The translations under genes were made by a program, and so were the position numbers. From JABMOV01 sp964654545 (GTDB lineage Bacteria > Fidelibacterota > Marinisomatia > Marinisomatales > JABMOV01), in the NCBI GenBank assembly GCA_964654545.1, contig CAZZIU010000003.1, forward strand, positions 62,001 through 126,000: 64,000 bases of DNA. Reading direction: 5' to 3'. Below the pieces are notes generated by a model, which saw only the letters and a program-made list of their open reading frames with translations, made no database searches and was not told the DNA's origin. Below, piece by piece: positions 9,269-18,489 of the stretch (positions are counted from its first letter, which is position 1; the number at the start of each line of letters is the position of its first letter).

Positions 9269-10759
9269 ATGAGCGAACAACACAGCAGTTTACAACAGAT
9301 TATTGACGCTAGAATCGAGAAACTTCAGACTCTTCGTGATTCGGGCGTAAATCCTTATCCACATACATATTTGCCTACCCACTATAGTCAGAATATTCTG
9401 GAATCCTATGACGCTTTAGAGGGTAAAACAGTCCGAATTGCTGGTCGTATAATGTCCTTGAGAAAAATGGGCAAAGCCTCTTTTTGTCACGTTCAAGATA
9501 CCAAAGGCAGGATTCAATCGTATGTTAGAAAGGATGACATAGGTGAGGATACGTATGCCCATTTCAAATTACTTGATATTGGAGATTTCATAGGTATAGA
9601 AGGGTATGTGTTTAAAACCAAAACGGATGAAATATCAATCCACGCCACCAGCATTAGTGTTCTGGCGAAGAGCATCCGTCCGCTCCCAATTGTCAAGGAA
9701 AAGGATGGTGAAACATTCGATGCATTCAGTGACAAAGAACTGCGGTATCGCAATCGTCATCTTGATTTAATTGTTAATCCTGATGTAAGACAAACGTTTG
9801 TGGATCGAGCAAAAATTATAGCACATTTACGACATTTCTTAGATGACAATGGGTATCTGGAGGTGGAAACACCAGTGCTGCAACCGTTATACGGAGGTGC
9901 CAATGCCCGGCCTTTTGAAACCTATTACAAGTCACTGGAACAGACATTTTATCTGCGAATAGCTGATGAATTGTATTTAAAACGATTAATAATTGGTGGT
10001 TTTGACAAGGTATACGAGATTTCCAAGGATTTTCGAAATGAAGGTATAGATCGGAACCACAATCCTGAATTCACAATGCTTGAGTTTTATGAAGCATACG
10101 GTGATGTGTTTTCTATGATGGAGCTGGTCGAAAACATGATCCGTTCTACAGCACAATACCTGAGCAAGCTTCAGGTACACTGGGGTGATATGGATATTGA
10201 TATTTCAAAACCATTTGCAAAAAAACCCATCCTTGAACTTTTGCAGGAAGCTACAGGGCAAGATGTTACCAATGCCAGTGAGGATGATTTGGTCGCACTT
10301 TGTAAAAAACATCAACTTGCCATACCGGATCAAATGAATTACGGTCGCCTACTTGATGAATTAATGCGTCGGTTGGTTGAACCAAATTTAATTCAACCCA
10401 CCTTTGTTATTGACTATCCCAAGGAGATATCACCATTGGCAAAAGCCCATCGCAATGGAGATAATGGATTGGTAGAACGATTTGAGCTGTTTATTGGTGG
10501 AGCAGAATTTGCCAATGCATTTAGTGAGTTAAATGACCCAATTGATCAGAGAGAACGTTTTCAGAATCAAGAGCGGCTTATGGCGGACGGTGAAGATGAA
10601 GCCCATCCAGTTGATGAACATTTTTTACAGGCTATGGAATGCGGGATGCCCCCAACTGGTGGTGTTGGGATTGGAGTTGATCGATTGGTCATGCTTCTTA
10701 CTGAAAACCGCTGGATTAAGGATGTCATATTATTCCCTGCTTTACGATCCGTGGACTAG
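9269..10759 (+). CDS. lysS: lysyl-tRNA synthetase, class II
   Basis: Charges tRNA-Lys with lysine in the cytoplasm. 496 residues from ATG 9269 (MSEQHSSLQQII), which falls after the prfB stop; upstream in-frame ATGs would lie inside prfB. Order: short N-terminal helix, OB-fold anticodon-binding domain (~residues 55-145, GKTVRIAGRIMSLRKMGKASF), then the class II catalytic core. Motif 2 is seen in FRNEGIDRNHNPEFTMLEFYEAY and motif 3 in GGVGIGVDRLVMLL near the C-terminus. Length matches bacterial LysRS. The prfB-lysS order is common in bacteria. Confidence 0.97.
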   Translation: MSEQHSSLQQIIDARIEKLQTLRDSGVNPYPHTYLPTHYSQNILESYDALEGKTVRIAGRIMSLRKMGKASFCHVQDTKGRIQSYVRKDDIGEDTYAHFKLLDIGDFIGIEGYVFKTKTDEISIHATSISVLAKSIRPLPIVKEKDGETFDAFSDKELRYRNRHLDLIVNPDVRQTFVDRAKIIAHLRHFLDDNGYLEVETPVLQPLYGGANARPFETYYKSLEQTFYLRIADELYLKRLIIGGFDKVYEISKDFRNEGIDRNHNPEFTMLEFYEAYGDVFSMMELVENMIRSTAQYLSKLQVHWGDMDIDISKPFAKKPILELLQEATGQDVTNASEDDLVALCKKHQLAIPDQMNYGRLLDELMRRLVEPNLIQPTFVIDYPKEISPLAKAHRNGDNGLVERFELFIGGAEFANAFSELNDPIDQRERFQNQERLMADGEDEAHPVDEHFLQAMECGMPPTGGVGIGVDRLVMLLTENRWIKDVILFPALRSVD

Positions 10760-10802
10760 CATTGTTAAACGTATGGAATTTCTGGTCCCAGATGGATAGA
10801 AA

Positions 10803-12005
10803 ATGAAACTGGTACCACAACTAGCTTTTAGAATTATTCGATCGCCAGCCAGAGGTGGTTTTTCATCCCTTGCCAGTCTCCTGGCTATCATTGGTTTGGC
10901 GGTTGGGATTGCAGCATTATTACTTACCTTCAGTATTCTACAGGGATTCGAAAATACACTGTCAAATAAGATCGCCAGATTCGATGGTCATATACGAATC
11001 GAACATTTTCTGGATGCACCTCTCGCAGAAGATGATATCCTGGTGGATTCTGTACTTGCGGCACAAAGCCGGAATTACACTTCCATTGAATACATTCAAA
11101 AATCAGCATTGATACGTAAGGGCAGGCAGGCGGAAGGTGTGTTAATTGATGCTTTACCACAATCTAAAATTTCAACTTTAAAGCCCTTGCTTGACTCAAT
11201 CCCACAATTTTCCACAACCAGTTGGATAATTCCTGGTGATCGTCTTGCCCAGGCCCTACATCTGCAAAAAGGGGATAAGGTTGTGATTTTCCCCTTGGAA
11301 TCAGTGGGGAAATCAATTTTTGATCAGAAAATGCAGGTATTTACCGTACTAGATATTTTTCACTCCGGATTATTTGAATACGATAAAACCGTTGCTTATA
11401 TCGAGTTGTCCGAGGCACAAAAGTTGTTTCAGATGGAAAATCAAATATCCGGAAGGAAAATTGTACTGCACAAGACAAACCAGATGGGAAATATTTATCA
11501 ACAATTGGAGAATGGTTTACCCTACCCCTACTATGTTCAGTCATGGAAAGAAAAGCACAATATTCTATTTCAATGGATGGCTACCCAAAAAATACCGATA
11601 TTGATATTTTTTGGTTTAATTACCATGGTTGGTGTAGTCAATATTGTTGCTGCATTGACTATGATAGTCATTGAAAAAATCCGCACAATAGGTGTTTTAA
11701 AATCCATGGGATTCCCCAAGAAATCGATTCTCGAAGTCTTCACACTTGATGGAATTGTAATCGGTTTTCTAGGAACTTTGTCGGGAGTGGTAATGGCATT
11801 CCTCATAGCCTGGATTCAGGGACAGTGGAATATCTTATCTATCCCGGAGGATGTGTATTTCATGGATCGTGTACCGTTCCATTTTACGTTTTGGTTGATT
11901 ATGGGGCATATCATTGCCGGGATTGTAGTATCGTCTCTGGCGTCAATCCTACCAGCTGTAAGAGCGAGTACAATTGAAGCAGCAACAGCAGTAAGATACG
12001 AATGA
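10803..12005 (+). CDS. lolC: LolC/LolE-type lipoprotein ABC exporter permease (first copy)
   Basis: Inner-membrane permease of 400 residues from the MacB/FtsX superfamily. There is an N-terminal membrane helix (LLAIIGLAVGIAALLLTF), then SILQGFENTL typical of LolC/E, a ~220-residue periplasmic domain, and three C-terminal membrane helices. With the next two genes it forms a LolCDE-type complex that extracts mature lipoproteins from the inner membrane for transfer towards the outer membrane. The stop overlaps the next permease start by 4 bases (ATGA). Which copy plays LolC and which LolE cannot be decided from sequence alone. Confidence 0.88.
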   Translation: MKLVPQLAFRIIRSPARGGFSSLASLLAIIGLAVGIAALLLTFSILQGFENTLSNKIARFDGHIRIEHFLDAPLAEDDILVDSVLAAQSRNYTSIEYIQKSALIRKGRQAEGVLIDALPQSKISTLKPLLDSIPQFSTTSWIIPGDRLAQALHLQKGDKVVIFPLESVGKSIFDQKMQVFTVLDIFHSGLFEYDKTVAYIELSEAQKLFQMENQISGRKIVLHKTNQMGNIYQQLENGLPYPYYVQSWKEKHNILFQWMATQKIPILIFFGLITMVGVVNIVAALTMIVIEKIRTIGVLKSMGFPKKSILEVFTLDGIVIGFLGTLSGVVMAFLIAWIQGQWNILSIPEDVYFMDRVPFHFTFWLIMGHIIAGIVVSSLASILPAVRASTIEAATAVRYE

Positions 12006-13189
12006 GATTCACCAATTTCATTGCGCGACGGTTTGCTTTAGGAGGTAAAGGTGCCGTTACCAGCAGGGTGACAGGTTGGATAGCAATATTAGGAATGGCT
12101 ATTGGAAGTTTTGCGCTCGTAGTAGCAGTTTCCGTTCTGCAGGGGTTTGAATCAAGTGTCATCGAAAAAATTATTGGATTTGAAAGTGACTTACGGATAT
12201 CTGGTGAATTAACCCCGGTGCAGACAGATAACATTAAGCGTGATCAAAAGATACGATTATTACAGCCCTATCTGGAGCGAAAAGGTTTAATTAAAAGTAG
12301 CGACAATAATCTACGACTTGTCACATTTAAGGCAATAGATTTGGAGTCCATTGGTGACTTTTATCAGATTTCTATCCGAAACACATTTTTATATAAAGAC
12401 GAGCCTAAAATCTTTATTGGGAAAACACTGGCGATTAGATTAAATGCCATGGAAGGTGACAAAATTACATTGCTAAGTCCCGTTGATGTTCCCGGTCCGT
12501 TCGGTGTGCCAAAAATTATTAATGCTACTATAGCCGGGATATTTTCTGCGGATGTATTGCAGTTCGATGATGATTATGCCTTCATTTCTATGAAAACGGG
12601 GTTCCAATTATTCTCAAGGAAAGATGGTTATGACGGTTACGATGCTCGATTAACTGACTTTACGTTGGCCGCTGAGGTAAAATCAGAAATTCTATCAGAG
12701 TACCCCACATTGGGTGTTGAAACATGGTCTGAGATGCATGCATCGTTGTTCAGTGCAATGCAAATGGAAAGAATTGGAGCCATTCTTATTTTAAGTTTAA
12801 TCATTCTGGTAGCTGCCTTTAACTTGGCTACCACCTTAATCCTTGTTTCTTCTCAAAAAGCCAATGAATTAGGAATTTTGCGTGCTATGGGAGTCGATAA
12901 AATCAACATAGAACAGATAATTTTTCGCCAGGGAATCCTTATAGGAGGTTCAGGGGCAATTGGGGGATTCTTGCTGGGGACGCTTATCGTGACTATTCAG
13001 ACAATATTTCAACCCATCACATTACCAGCTGATATTTATTTAACTCCAATCCTACCTGTTCAGTTAACATCATCTGCTGTAATTACCATTATTAGTATAG
13101 CGACTATAGCTGTTTGGGCAGCTTCAAAATTGGCAGCAAGGCGACTCCGTTATATTGACCCAATTCATGCACTATTTTTGGAAAAATAA
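12002..13189 (+). CDS. lolE: LolC/LolE-type lipoprotein ABC exporter permease (second copy)
   Basis: A paralogue of the preceding gene, 395 residues. It has the same layout: helix GWIAILGMAIGSFALVVAV, the VSVLQGFESSV motif, a large periplasmic domain and three C-terminal helices (ILILSLIILVAAFNLATTLILVS is the first). The LGILRAMGV coupling region contacts the ATPase in this family. Two different permeases, as opposed to one homodimerising LolF, give the LolC/LolE arrangement. It is coupled upstream by ATGA, and the ATPase gene starts one base after its stop. Confidence 0.86.
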   Translation: MRFTNFIARRFALGGKGAVTSRVTGWIAILGMAIGSFALVVAVSVLQGFESSVIEKIIGFESDLRISGELTPVQTDNIKRDQKIRLLQPYLERKGLIKSSDNNLRLVTFKAIDLESIGDFYQISIRNTFLYKDEPKIFIGKTLAIRLNAMEGDKITLLSPVDVPGPFGVPKIINATIAGIFSADVLQFDDDYAFISMKTGFQLFSRKDGYDGYDARLTDFTLAAEVKSEILSEYPTLGVETWSEMHASLFSAMQMERIGAILILSLIILVAAFNLATTLILVSSQKANELGILRAMGVDKINIEQIIFRQGILIGGSGAIGGFLLGTLIVTIQTIFQPITLPADIYLTPILPVQLTSSAVITIISIATIAVWAASKLAARRLRYIDPIHALFLEK

Positions 13190-13190
13190 G

Positions 13191-13874
13191 ATGCCTATTC
13201 TTACAGCAAACAAACTCGTTAAAGCTTACAAAATTGGTAAAAAAGAAGTGCCAGTTTTAAATGGGATTGATCTGGATATTACAAAAGGAGATTTTGTAAC
13301 TGTCATGGGTCCATCGGGGTGTGGAAAATCAACCCTATTAAATATTATAGGTACTTTGGATAGACCGGACTCAGGTAGTCTGAAGATTAATGGCGAAAAT
13401 GTATCAGAATTTTCTGATTTGAAGATATCCCGTTTTCGAAATGATCACATTGGCTTTGTATTTCAGTTTCATCATTTATTGCCAGAATTTACCGCCGAAG
13501 AAAACATATTGATTCCCGCAAGAATCAATGGTACACACCAGACAGATCGGGCTGAGGAACTTTTGGAATATTTTGGATTAGTAGAACGAAGAAATCATTA
13601 CCCATCACAGTTGTCAGGCGGCGAACGACAGCGAGTGGCTTTGTGCCGTGCACTCATCAACAAACCTGCGCTGCTACTTGCCGATGAGCCAACAGGAAAT
13701 TTGGATACGCAAAATGCAGAAAAATTAATTCAATATTTAAACCGTATCAGAGAAGATTTTGATCAATGTATTTTGGTCACAACCCATAATCCCGATGTTG
13801 CCAAGGTGGGGAACATTCAACTAATATTGGAAAATGAAACCCTTGCGACAAATCAATATTTGAAAACAAACTAG
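13191..13874 (+). CDS. lolD: LolD-type ABC transporter ATPase
   Basis: Cytoplasmic nucleotide-binding subunit of 227 residues powering the two preceding permeases. It shows Walker A GPSGCGKST (from residue 40), signature LSGGERQR, Walker B LLLADEPTGNLD and the H-loop VTTHNPD. LADEPTGNLD is characteristic of the LolD/MacB/FtsE branch. The start chosen is ATG 13191, directly after the lolE stop; an in-frame ATG at 13155 would lie inside lolE and add residues not seen in the family. clpC follows after 12 bases, probably in the same transcript. Confidence 0.93.
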   Translation: MPILTANKLVKAYKIGKKEVPVLNGIDLDITKGDFVTVMGPSGCGKSTLLNIIGTLDRPDSGSLKINGENVSEFSDLKISRFRNDHIGFVFQFHHLLPEFTAEENILIPARINGTHQTDRAEELLEYFGLVERRNHYPSQLSGGERQRVALCRALINKPALLLADEPTGNLDTQNAEKLIQYLNRIREDFDQCILVTTHNPDVAKVGNIQLILENETLATNQYLKTN

Positions 13875-13886
13875 ATTAGAAGTATT

Positions 13887-16355
13887 ATGAAAGAAAATTT
13901 TTCAAAGCGCATACAAACGGTAATGAAATCCGCTAAAGAAGAAGCGATTCGTCTGGGGCATAGTTATGTTGGCTCCGAACATCTTTTGCTCGGTATTCTG
14001 CAACTGAAAACGGGAACCACAGGAAATATATTAGAAGTATATGACTGTGATATAAATGAAATGCGTGCGATGGTTGAAGATATGATTAAAACTTCTGGTG
14101 GTACATTGACACTGGGACATTTACCTCTCACTAGAAGAGCGGAGAGAATACTTCGCAATGCCTTTAATGAAGCAGCTGCACTTGGCAATAAAATTGCTGA
14201 TGATGAGCACCTTTTACTGGCAATGTTAAAAGAATCTGAAGGTATCGCGTATGAAGTGCTGATTGGATTCAATCTGGATTATCAAAATGTGAAAGATTTA
14301 ATACGGGAAGATTTGAATGTGGATAACCCAACTGCATCGAAATCAGAGCGACAGAAAAAAACATCCACGCCGGCACTGGATCATTTTAGTCGAGATATAA
14401 CTGAGTTAGCAAAGAAGGGTGAATTGGATCCGGTCATTGGTCGTGAGAATGAAATTGTACGGGTTGCTCAAATTCTCAGCCGTAGAAAAAAGAATAATCC
14501 AGTACTGATTGGTGAGCCGGGAGTTGGTAAAACGGCTATTATTGAAGGATTGGCACATAAAATTATCGATAAGTCAGTCCCCAGGATTTTGCGAAACAAG
14601 CGAATTTTGTCATTGGATTTAGCATCAACCGTAGCGGGAACCAAGTACCGTGGACAATTTGAAGAGCGGATGAAAACTATCATGGGCGAATTGGAAAATG
14701 CTGATGATGTGATTCTTTTCATCGATGAAATTCATACCCTTGTTGGCGCAGGTGGGGCAACTGGATCACTGGATGCGTCCAACATGTTCAAACCTGCATT
14801 AGCACGCGGTGATATTCATTGTATTGGGGCTACCACTATGGATGAGTATAGAAAGACAATAGAAAAAGACGGTGCACTGGAAAGGCGCTTTCAACGAATC
14901 ATTGTAAATCCGCCGAGCACCGATGAATCGATAGCAATATTAAAGGGGCTGCAGCTTCACTACGAACAGCATCACAATGTGGAATATGATGAAGGTGCCA
15001 TTGAAGCTTGTGTCTATCTGGCGGAACGATACATAAGTGATCGATATCTACCAGATAAAGCAATTGATGTTATGGATGAAGCTGGATCTCGATCACATAT
15101 GGAAAATGTGAGAGTTCCCAAAGAGATCGTTCGAATTGAGCAGGAGATTGACCATATCCGAGAGAAGAAGGAAAAAATGGTCGCGAAACAGAAATTTGAA
15201 GATGCTGCCACTCTCAGAGATTCTGAGCAAAAACTACTTAGAAAATTAGGTGAAATGCACAAAGAATGGGTTGCCAGTGAAAAACAGAATCCAGTCAATA
15301 TTACAAAGCAAAATATTGCCGACGTAGTTGCATTGATGACTGGAATACCAACCAATGAAGTTGCAGAATCAGAAAGTAAAAAATTGCTGAAAATGCGCGA
15401 GGGATTGCATCAGTTTATTGTTGGACAAGATCAGGCAATTGACTCCTTGACAAAATCTATTCAACGTGCACGAGCGGGATTGAAAAATCCAAACCGTCCT
15501 ATTGGTGTATTTCTTTTTCTTGGTCCAACGGGAGTTGGGAAAACAGAAATGGCAAAAGCACTTGCGCAATACTTATTTAGTCATACAAATGCATTAATCA
15601 AGTTGGATATGTCGGAATACGGTGAGAGATTTACAGTGTCTCGTCTCATTGGTGCACCACCGGGGTATGTGGGATATGAAGAAGGTGGAGACCTTACTGA
15701 AAAAGTCAGGCGGAATCCATATTCTGTCATATTATTTGATGAAATTGAAAAGGCCCACCCAGATGTATTTAATCTATTATTACAACTATTTGATGAAGGC
15801 GCACTCACGGATAGTCTGGGCAGAAAAATAGATTTTAAAAATACCATTATCATCATGACATCAAATCTTGGTACAAAGTCCTTAAGCAAGCAGTCTGGGA
15901 TTGGATTCCTTGATGATTCAGATGGTATCGACAGCAAAGAAATTGAATCAAAAATTATGGAGGAGGTTAAAACTTTATTTAATCCAGAATTTTTAAACCG
16001 GATTGATGATAAATTGATATTTCATCGTCTGAATAAAGCTCACGTACTGGAGATAGTTGATATCCTGCTCACAGACATTCATCAAAATTTGTCTAAACTG
16101 GGTATTCATCTTCAAGTAACAAAGAGGGCAAAAAACCTCTTGATGGAGCGAGGATACAGTATGGAATACGGTGCGCGTCATCTTAGAAGAGAGATTCAGG
16201 CACATTTGGAGAATCCCATTTCTGAACTGTTGCTGGATAAATCCTTCAAAGAGAACGATATCGTTAGAGTCCATGCTATCAAGGGTGAATTCGTGATTGA
16301 ATCGAAGCAACAGAATCCCAGGAAAAGTCGCAGCAAGCAAAGATCTCTGATATAA
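13887..16355 (+). CDS. clpC: ATP-dependent Clp protease ATPase subunit ClpC
   Basis: HSP100 unfoldase of 822 residues that feeds substrates to ClpP. In order: a ClpN double repeat (~residues 1-145, starting FSKRIQTVMKSAKEEA), AAA+ domain 1 with Walker A GEPGVGKT at 209-216, a middle region with a UVR motif (KFEDAATLRDSEQ, ~435-450) that marks ClpC rather than ClpA or ClpB, and AAA+ domain 2 with Walker A GPTGVGKT at 546-553. No CtsR/McsA/McsB genes are nearby, so regulation by the Bacillus route is not supported here. It follows lolD after 12 bases and ends 113 bases before dnaK. Confidence 0.95.
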   Translation: MKENFSKRIQTVMKSAKEEAIRLGHSYVGSEHLLLGILQLKTGTTGNILEVYDCDINEMRAMVEDMIKTSGGTLTLGHLPLTRRAERILRNAFNEAAALGNKIADDEHLLLAMLKESEGIAYEVLIGFNLDYQNVKDLIREDLNVDNPTASKSERQKKTSTPALDHFSRDITELAKKGELDPVIGRENEIVRVAQILSRRKKNNPVLIGEPGVGKTAIIEGLAHKIIDKSVPRILRNKRILSLDLASTVAGTKYRGQFEERMKTIMGELENADDVILFIDEIHTLVGAGGATGSLDASNMFKPALARGDIHCIGATTMDEYRKTIEKDGALERRFQRIIVNPPSTDESIAILKGLQLHYEQHHNVEYDEGAIEACVYLAERYISDRYLPDKAIDVMDEAGSRSHMENVRVPKEIVRIEQEIDHIREKKEKMVAKQKFEDAATLRDSEQKLLRKLGEMHKEWVASEKQNPVNITKQNIADVVALMTGIPTNEVAESESKKLLKMREGLHQFIVGQDQAIDSLTKSIQRARAGLKNPNRPIGVFLFLGPTGVGKTEMAKALAQYLFSHTNALIKLDMSEYGERFTVSRLIGAPPGYVGYEEGGDLTEKVRRNPYSVILFDEIEKAHPDVFNLLLQLFDEGALTDSLGRKIDFKNTIIIMTSNLGTKSLSKQSGIGFLDDSDGIDSKEIESKIMEEVKTLFNPEFLNRIDDKLIFHRLNKAHVLEIVDILLTDIHQNLSKLGIHLQVTKRAKNLLMERGYSMEYGARHLRREIQAHLENPISELLLDKSFKENDIVRVHAIKGEFVIESKQQNPRKSRSKQRSLI

Positions 16356-16357
16356 TT

Positions 16358-16428
16358 TCTCTGCCATAAATCAATACAATATAATAATCTCTGCCAATTT
16401 GATCGATATTGGTCCATGGCATTATTAT
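16358..16428 (+). promoter_or_regulatory. candidate dnaK promoter/operator region
   Basis: The clpC-dnaK gap holds two copies of TCTCTGCCA (16358-16366 and 16388-16396, 30 bases apart start to start) and an inverted repeat CCAAT-N9-ATTGG (16394-16412). The repeat overlaps a possible -35 TTGATC (16399-16404), which is 18 bases from a possible -10 TATTAT (16423-16428). The layout suggests a repressor or activator site on a dnaK promoter. No CIRCE element is present. The assignment is by eye only. Confidence 0.3.
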
Positions 16429-16468
16429 TGACGTTTAATACCTATCTATTGTCAAAGGAGTTTTATTC

Positions 16469-18379
16469 ATGGGAAAAATTATTGGAATCGACCTTGGAAC
16501 CACCAACTCATGTGTGGCGGTTTTAGAGGGGGGTGAACCAACTGTAATTACCAGCCCGGAAGGTGGAAGAACAACGCCATCTATAGTGGCATTCACAAAA
16601 AATGATGAGCGACTGGTAGGGCAACCTGCAAAGCGACAGGCCGTAACAAATCCAGCTAATACAGTTTATTCCATCAAGCGATTCATGGGACGAATGTTTA
16701 ATGAAGTGGGTACAGAAATTTCCGAAGTCCCGTATAAAGTAAACAAAAATGCAAACGGGGCTGTGGTTGTAAAGGCTGGCGATAAAGATTTTACTCCCCC
16801 CGAAATCAGCGCCATGGTTTTGCAGAAACTGAAACAAATGGCTGAAGAGCATCTTGGAACCAAGGTAAGTGAGGCTGTAATTACTGTCCCGGCTTATTTT
16901 AACGATTCTCAACGCCAGGCTACCAAAGATGCTGGAAAAATCGCCGGCTTAAATGTCCGCCGCATAATCAATGAACCAACTGCAGCTGCACTGGCTTATG
17001 GTTTAGACAAAAAGCACGATGAAAAAATTGCAGTATTCGACCTGGGTGGAGGTACTTTCGATATTTCCGTTTTGGAATTGGGTGATGGTGTGTTTGAAGT
17101 TAAATCTACCAATGGTGATACCCATCTTGGTGGAGATGATTTTGACCAAAAAGTTATCGAATGGATCGTCAGTGAATTTAAGAAGAGCGATGGTATTGAT
17201 TTAAAACAGGATCCCATGGCATTACAACGTCTGAAAGAAGCTGCAGAAGCAGCGAAGAAAGAACTTTCAAGCTCTAAACAGACCGATATAAATCTGCCGT
17301 TTATTACAGCCGATGCTTCTGGTCCTAAGCACCTTAATCTGAACTTAACACGTGCAAAATTTGAAGAATTGGTTGACGATTTAATTCAAAGAACAATAGC
17401 ACCGTGCAAAAAAGCTATTAAGGATGCGGGTCTAACTGCAAAAGATATTGATGAAGTTATATTAGTCGGTGGATCGACAAGAATTCCAGCCATACAGGAT
17501 AAAGTAAAAGAAATTTTTGGGAAAGAACCAAATCGCAGCGTGAACCCAGATGAAGTTGTAGCAATTGGTGCATCCATTCAGGGCGGGGTACTGGCTGGTG
17601 ATGTCGACGACATTTTGCTATTGGATGTTACGCCGTTGTCGCTTGGTATTGAAACCCTTGGTGGGGTCTCCACAAGATTGATTGAGAGGAATACTACTAT
17701 TCCTACCAAAAAATCGCAGGTGTTCAGTACTGCAGCTGATAATCAGACTACTGTGGAAATACACGTATTGCAGGGTGAAAGGGAAATGGCTAATGACAAC
17801 AAAACAATTGGTCGCTTTCATTTAGATGGAATTCCACCGGCACCGCGTGGCGTTCCACAGGTTGAGGTCACTTTTGATATAGATGCAAATGGGATATTGA
17901 ATGTCAATGCCAAGGATAAGGCAACCGGTAAAGAACAAAGTATTCGGATTGAAGCATCCAGTGGTCTCTCAGATAGCGACGTGGAAAAAATGGTGAATGA
18001 CGCTAAAAAACATGAGTCAGACGATAAAAAGAAACGTGAATCAATTGAAGTCCATAACCAGGCTGAACAACTGATTTACCAAACTGAGAAAAATCTAAAG
18101 GAATTTGGAGAGAAACTCAGTGACGAGGACAAAAAAGAGCTTCAAGATGTTACCGAAGAATTGAAAAAGGCGAATGATGGTTCGAGCGTTGAGGATATCA
18201 AAAGTGTAATGGAGAAATTGAACCAGACGTGGAGTAAGCATGCCCAAAAGATGTATGCCGAAACACAGACAGAAGATCAAGCCTCAACAGAAGAACCACC
18301 AAAAGAACAGCCTAAAAAAGGTAAAAAGGGCAAAAATGACGATGAAATTGAAGATGCTGATTTTGAAGTAGTCGACTAA
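16469..18379 (+). CDS. dnaK: molecular chaperone DnaK (Hsp70)
   Basis: ATP-dependent chaperone of 636 residues. The nucleotide-binding domain begins GIIDLGTTNSCVAV-like (residues 4-16 read IIGIDLGTTNSCV) and contains IINEPTAAALAYGLD and VFDLGGGTFDISVLE. The substrate-binding domain includes LLLDVTPLSLGIETLGG. The C-terminus ends in a Lys-rich stretch and DADFEVVD, close to the EEVD-like tail of bacterial DnaK. A strong AAGGAG ribosome site lies 8 bases before the ATG. No grpE or dnaJ is adjacent, which is unusual compared with the grpE-dnaK-dnaJ order but not rare. A hairpin terminator follows, so dnaK is probably transcribed alone or as the end of the clpC unit. Confidence 0.98.
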   Translation: MGKIIGIDLGTTNSCVAVLEGGEPTVITSPEGGRTTPSIVAFTKNDERLVGQPAKRQAVTNPANTVYSIKRFMGRMFNEVGTEISEVPYKVNKNANGAVVVKAGDKDFTPPEISAMVLQKLKQMAEEHLGTKVSEAVITVPAYFNDSQRQATKDAGKIAGLNVRRIINEPTAAALAYGLDKKHDEKIAVFDLGGGTFDISVLELGDGVFEVKSTNGDTHLGGDDFDQKVIEWIVSEFKKSDGIDLKQDPMALQRLKEAAEAAKKELSSSKQTDINLPFITADASGPKHLNLNLTRAKFEELVDDLIQRTIAPCKKAIKDAGLTAKDIDEVILVGGSTRIPAIQDKVKEIFGKEPNRSVNPDEVVAIGASIQGGVLAGDVDDILLLDVTPLSLGIETLGGVSTRLIERNTTIPTKKSQVFSTAADNQTTVEIHVLQGEREMANDNKTIGRFHLDGIPPAPRGVPQVEVTFDIDANGILNVNAKDKATGKEQSIRIEASSGLSDSDVEKMVNDAKKHESDDKKKRESIEVHNQAEQLIYQTEKNLKEFGEKLSDEDKKELQDVTEELKKANDGSSVEDIKSVMEKLNQTWSKHAQKMYAETQTEDQASTEEPPKEQPKKGKKGKNDDEIEDADFEVVD

Positions 18380-18403
18380 CCCAAGCCCTCTCCAATACTT
18401 GAT

Positions 18404-18433
18404 AAGAGCGTCCATTCTATGGACGCTCTTTTT
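18404..18433 (+). terminator. rho-independent terminator after dnaK
   Basis: A perfect 11-base stem AGAGCGTCCAT / ATGGACGCTCT with loop TCT is followed by a run of five T. It lies 25 bases after the dnaK stop. This is the strongest intrinsic terminator in the window. Confidence 0.92.
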
Positions 18434-18489
18434 GTAATTGGAACTCACAGCGTGTAACTTTGTTAGCTTTGGCGAAAAGAAAACCAGAT

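Noticed and set aside
16356..16468. CIRCE element before dnaK
   Set aside because: The TTAGCACTC-N9-GAGTGCTAA pattern is absent; only an unrelated inverted repeat is present.
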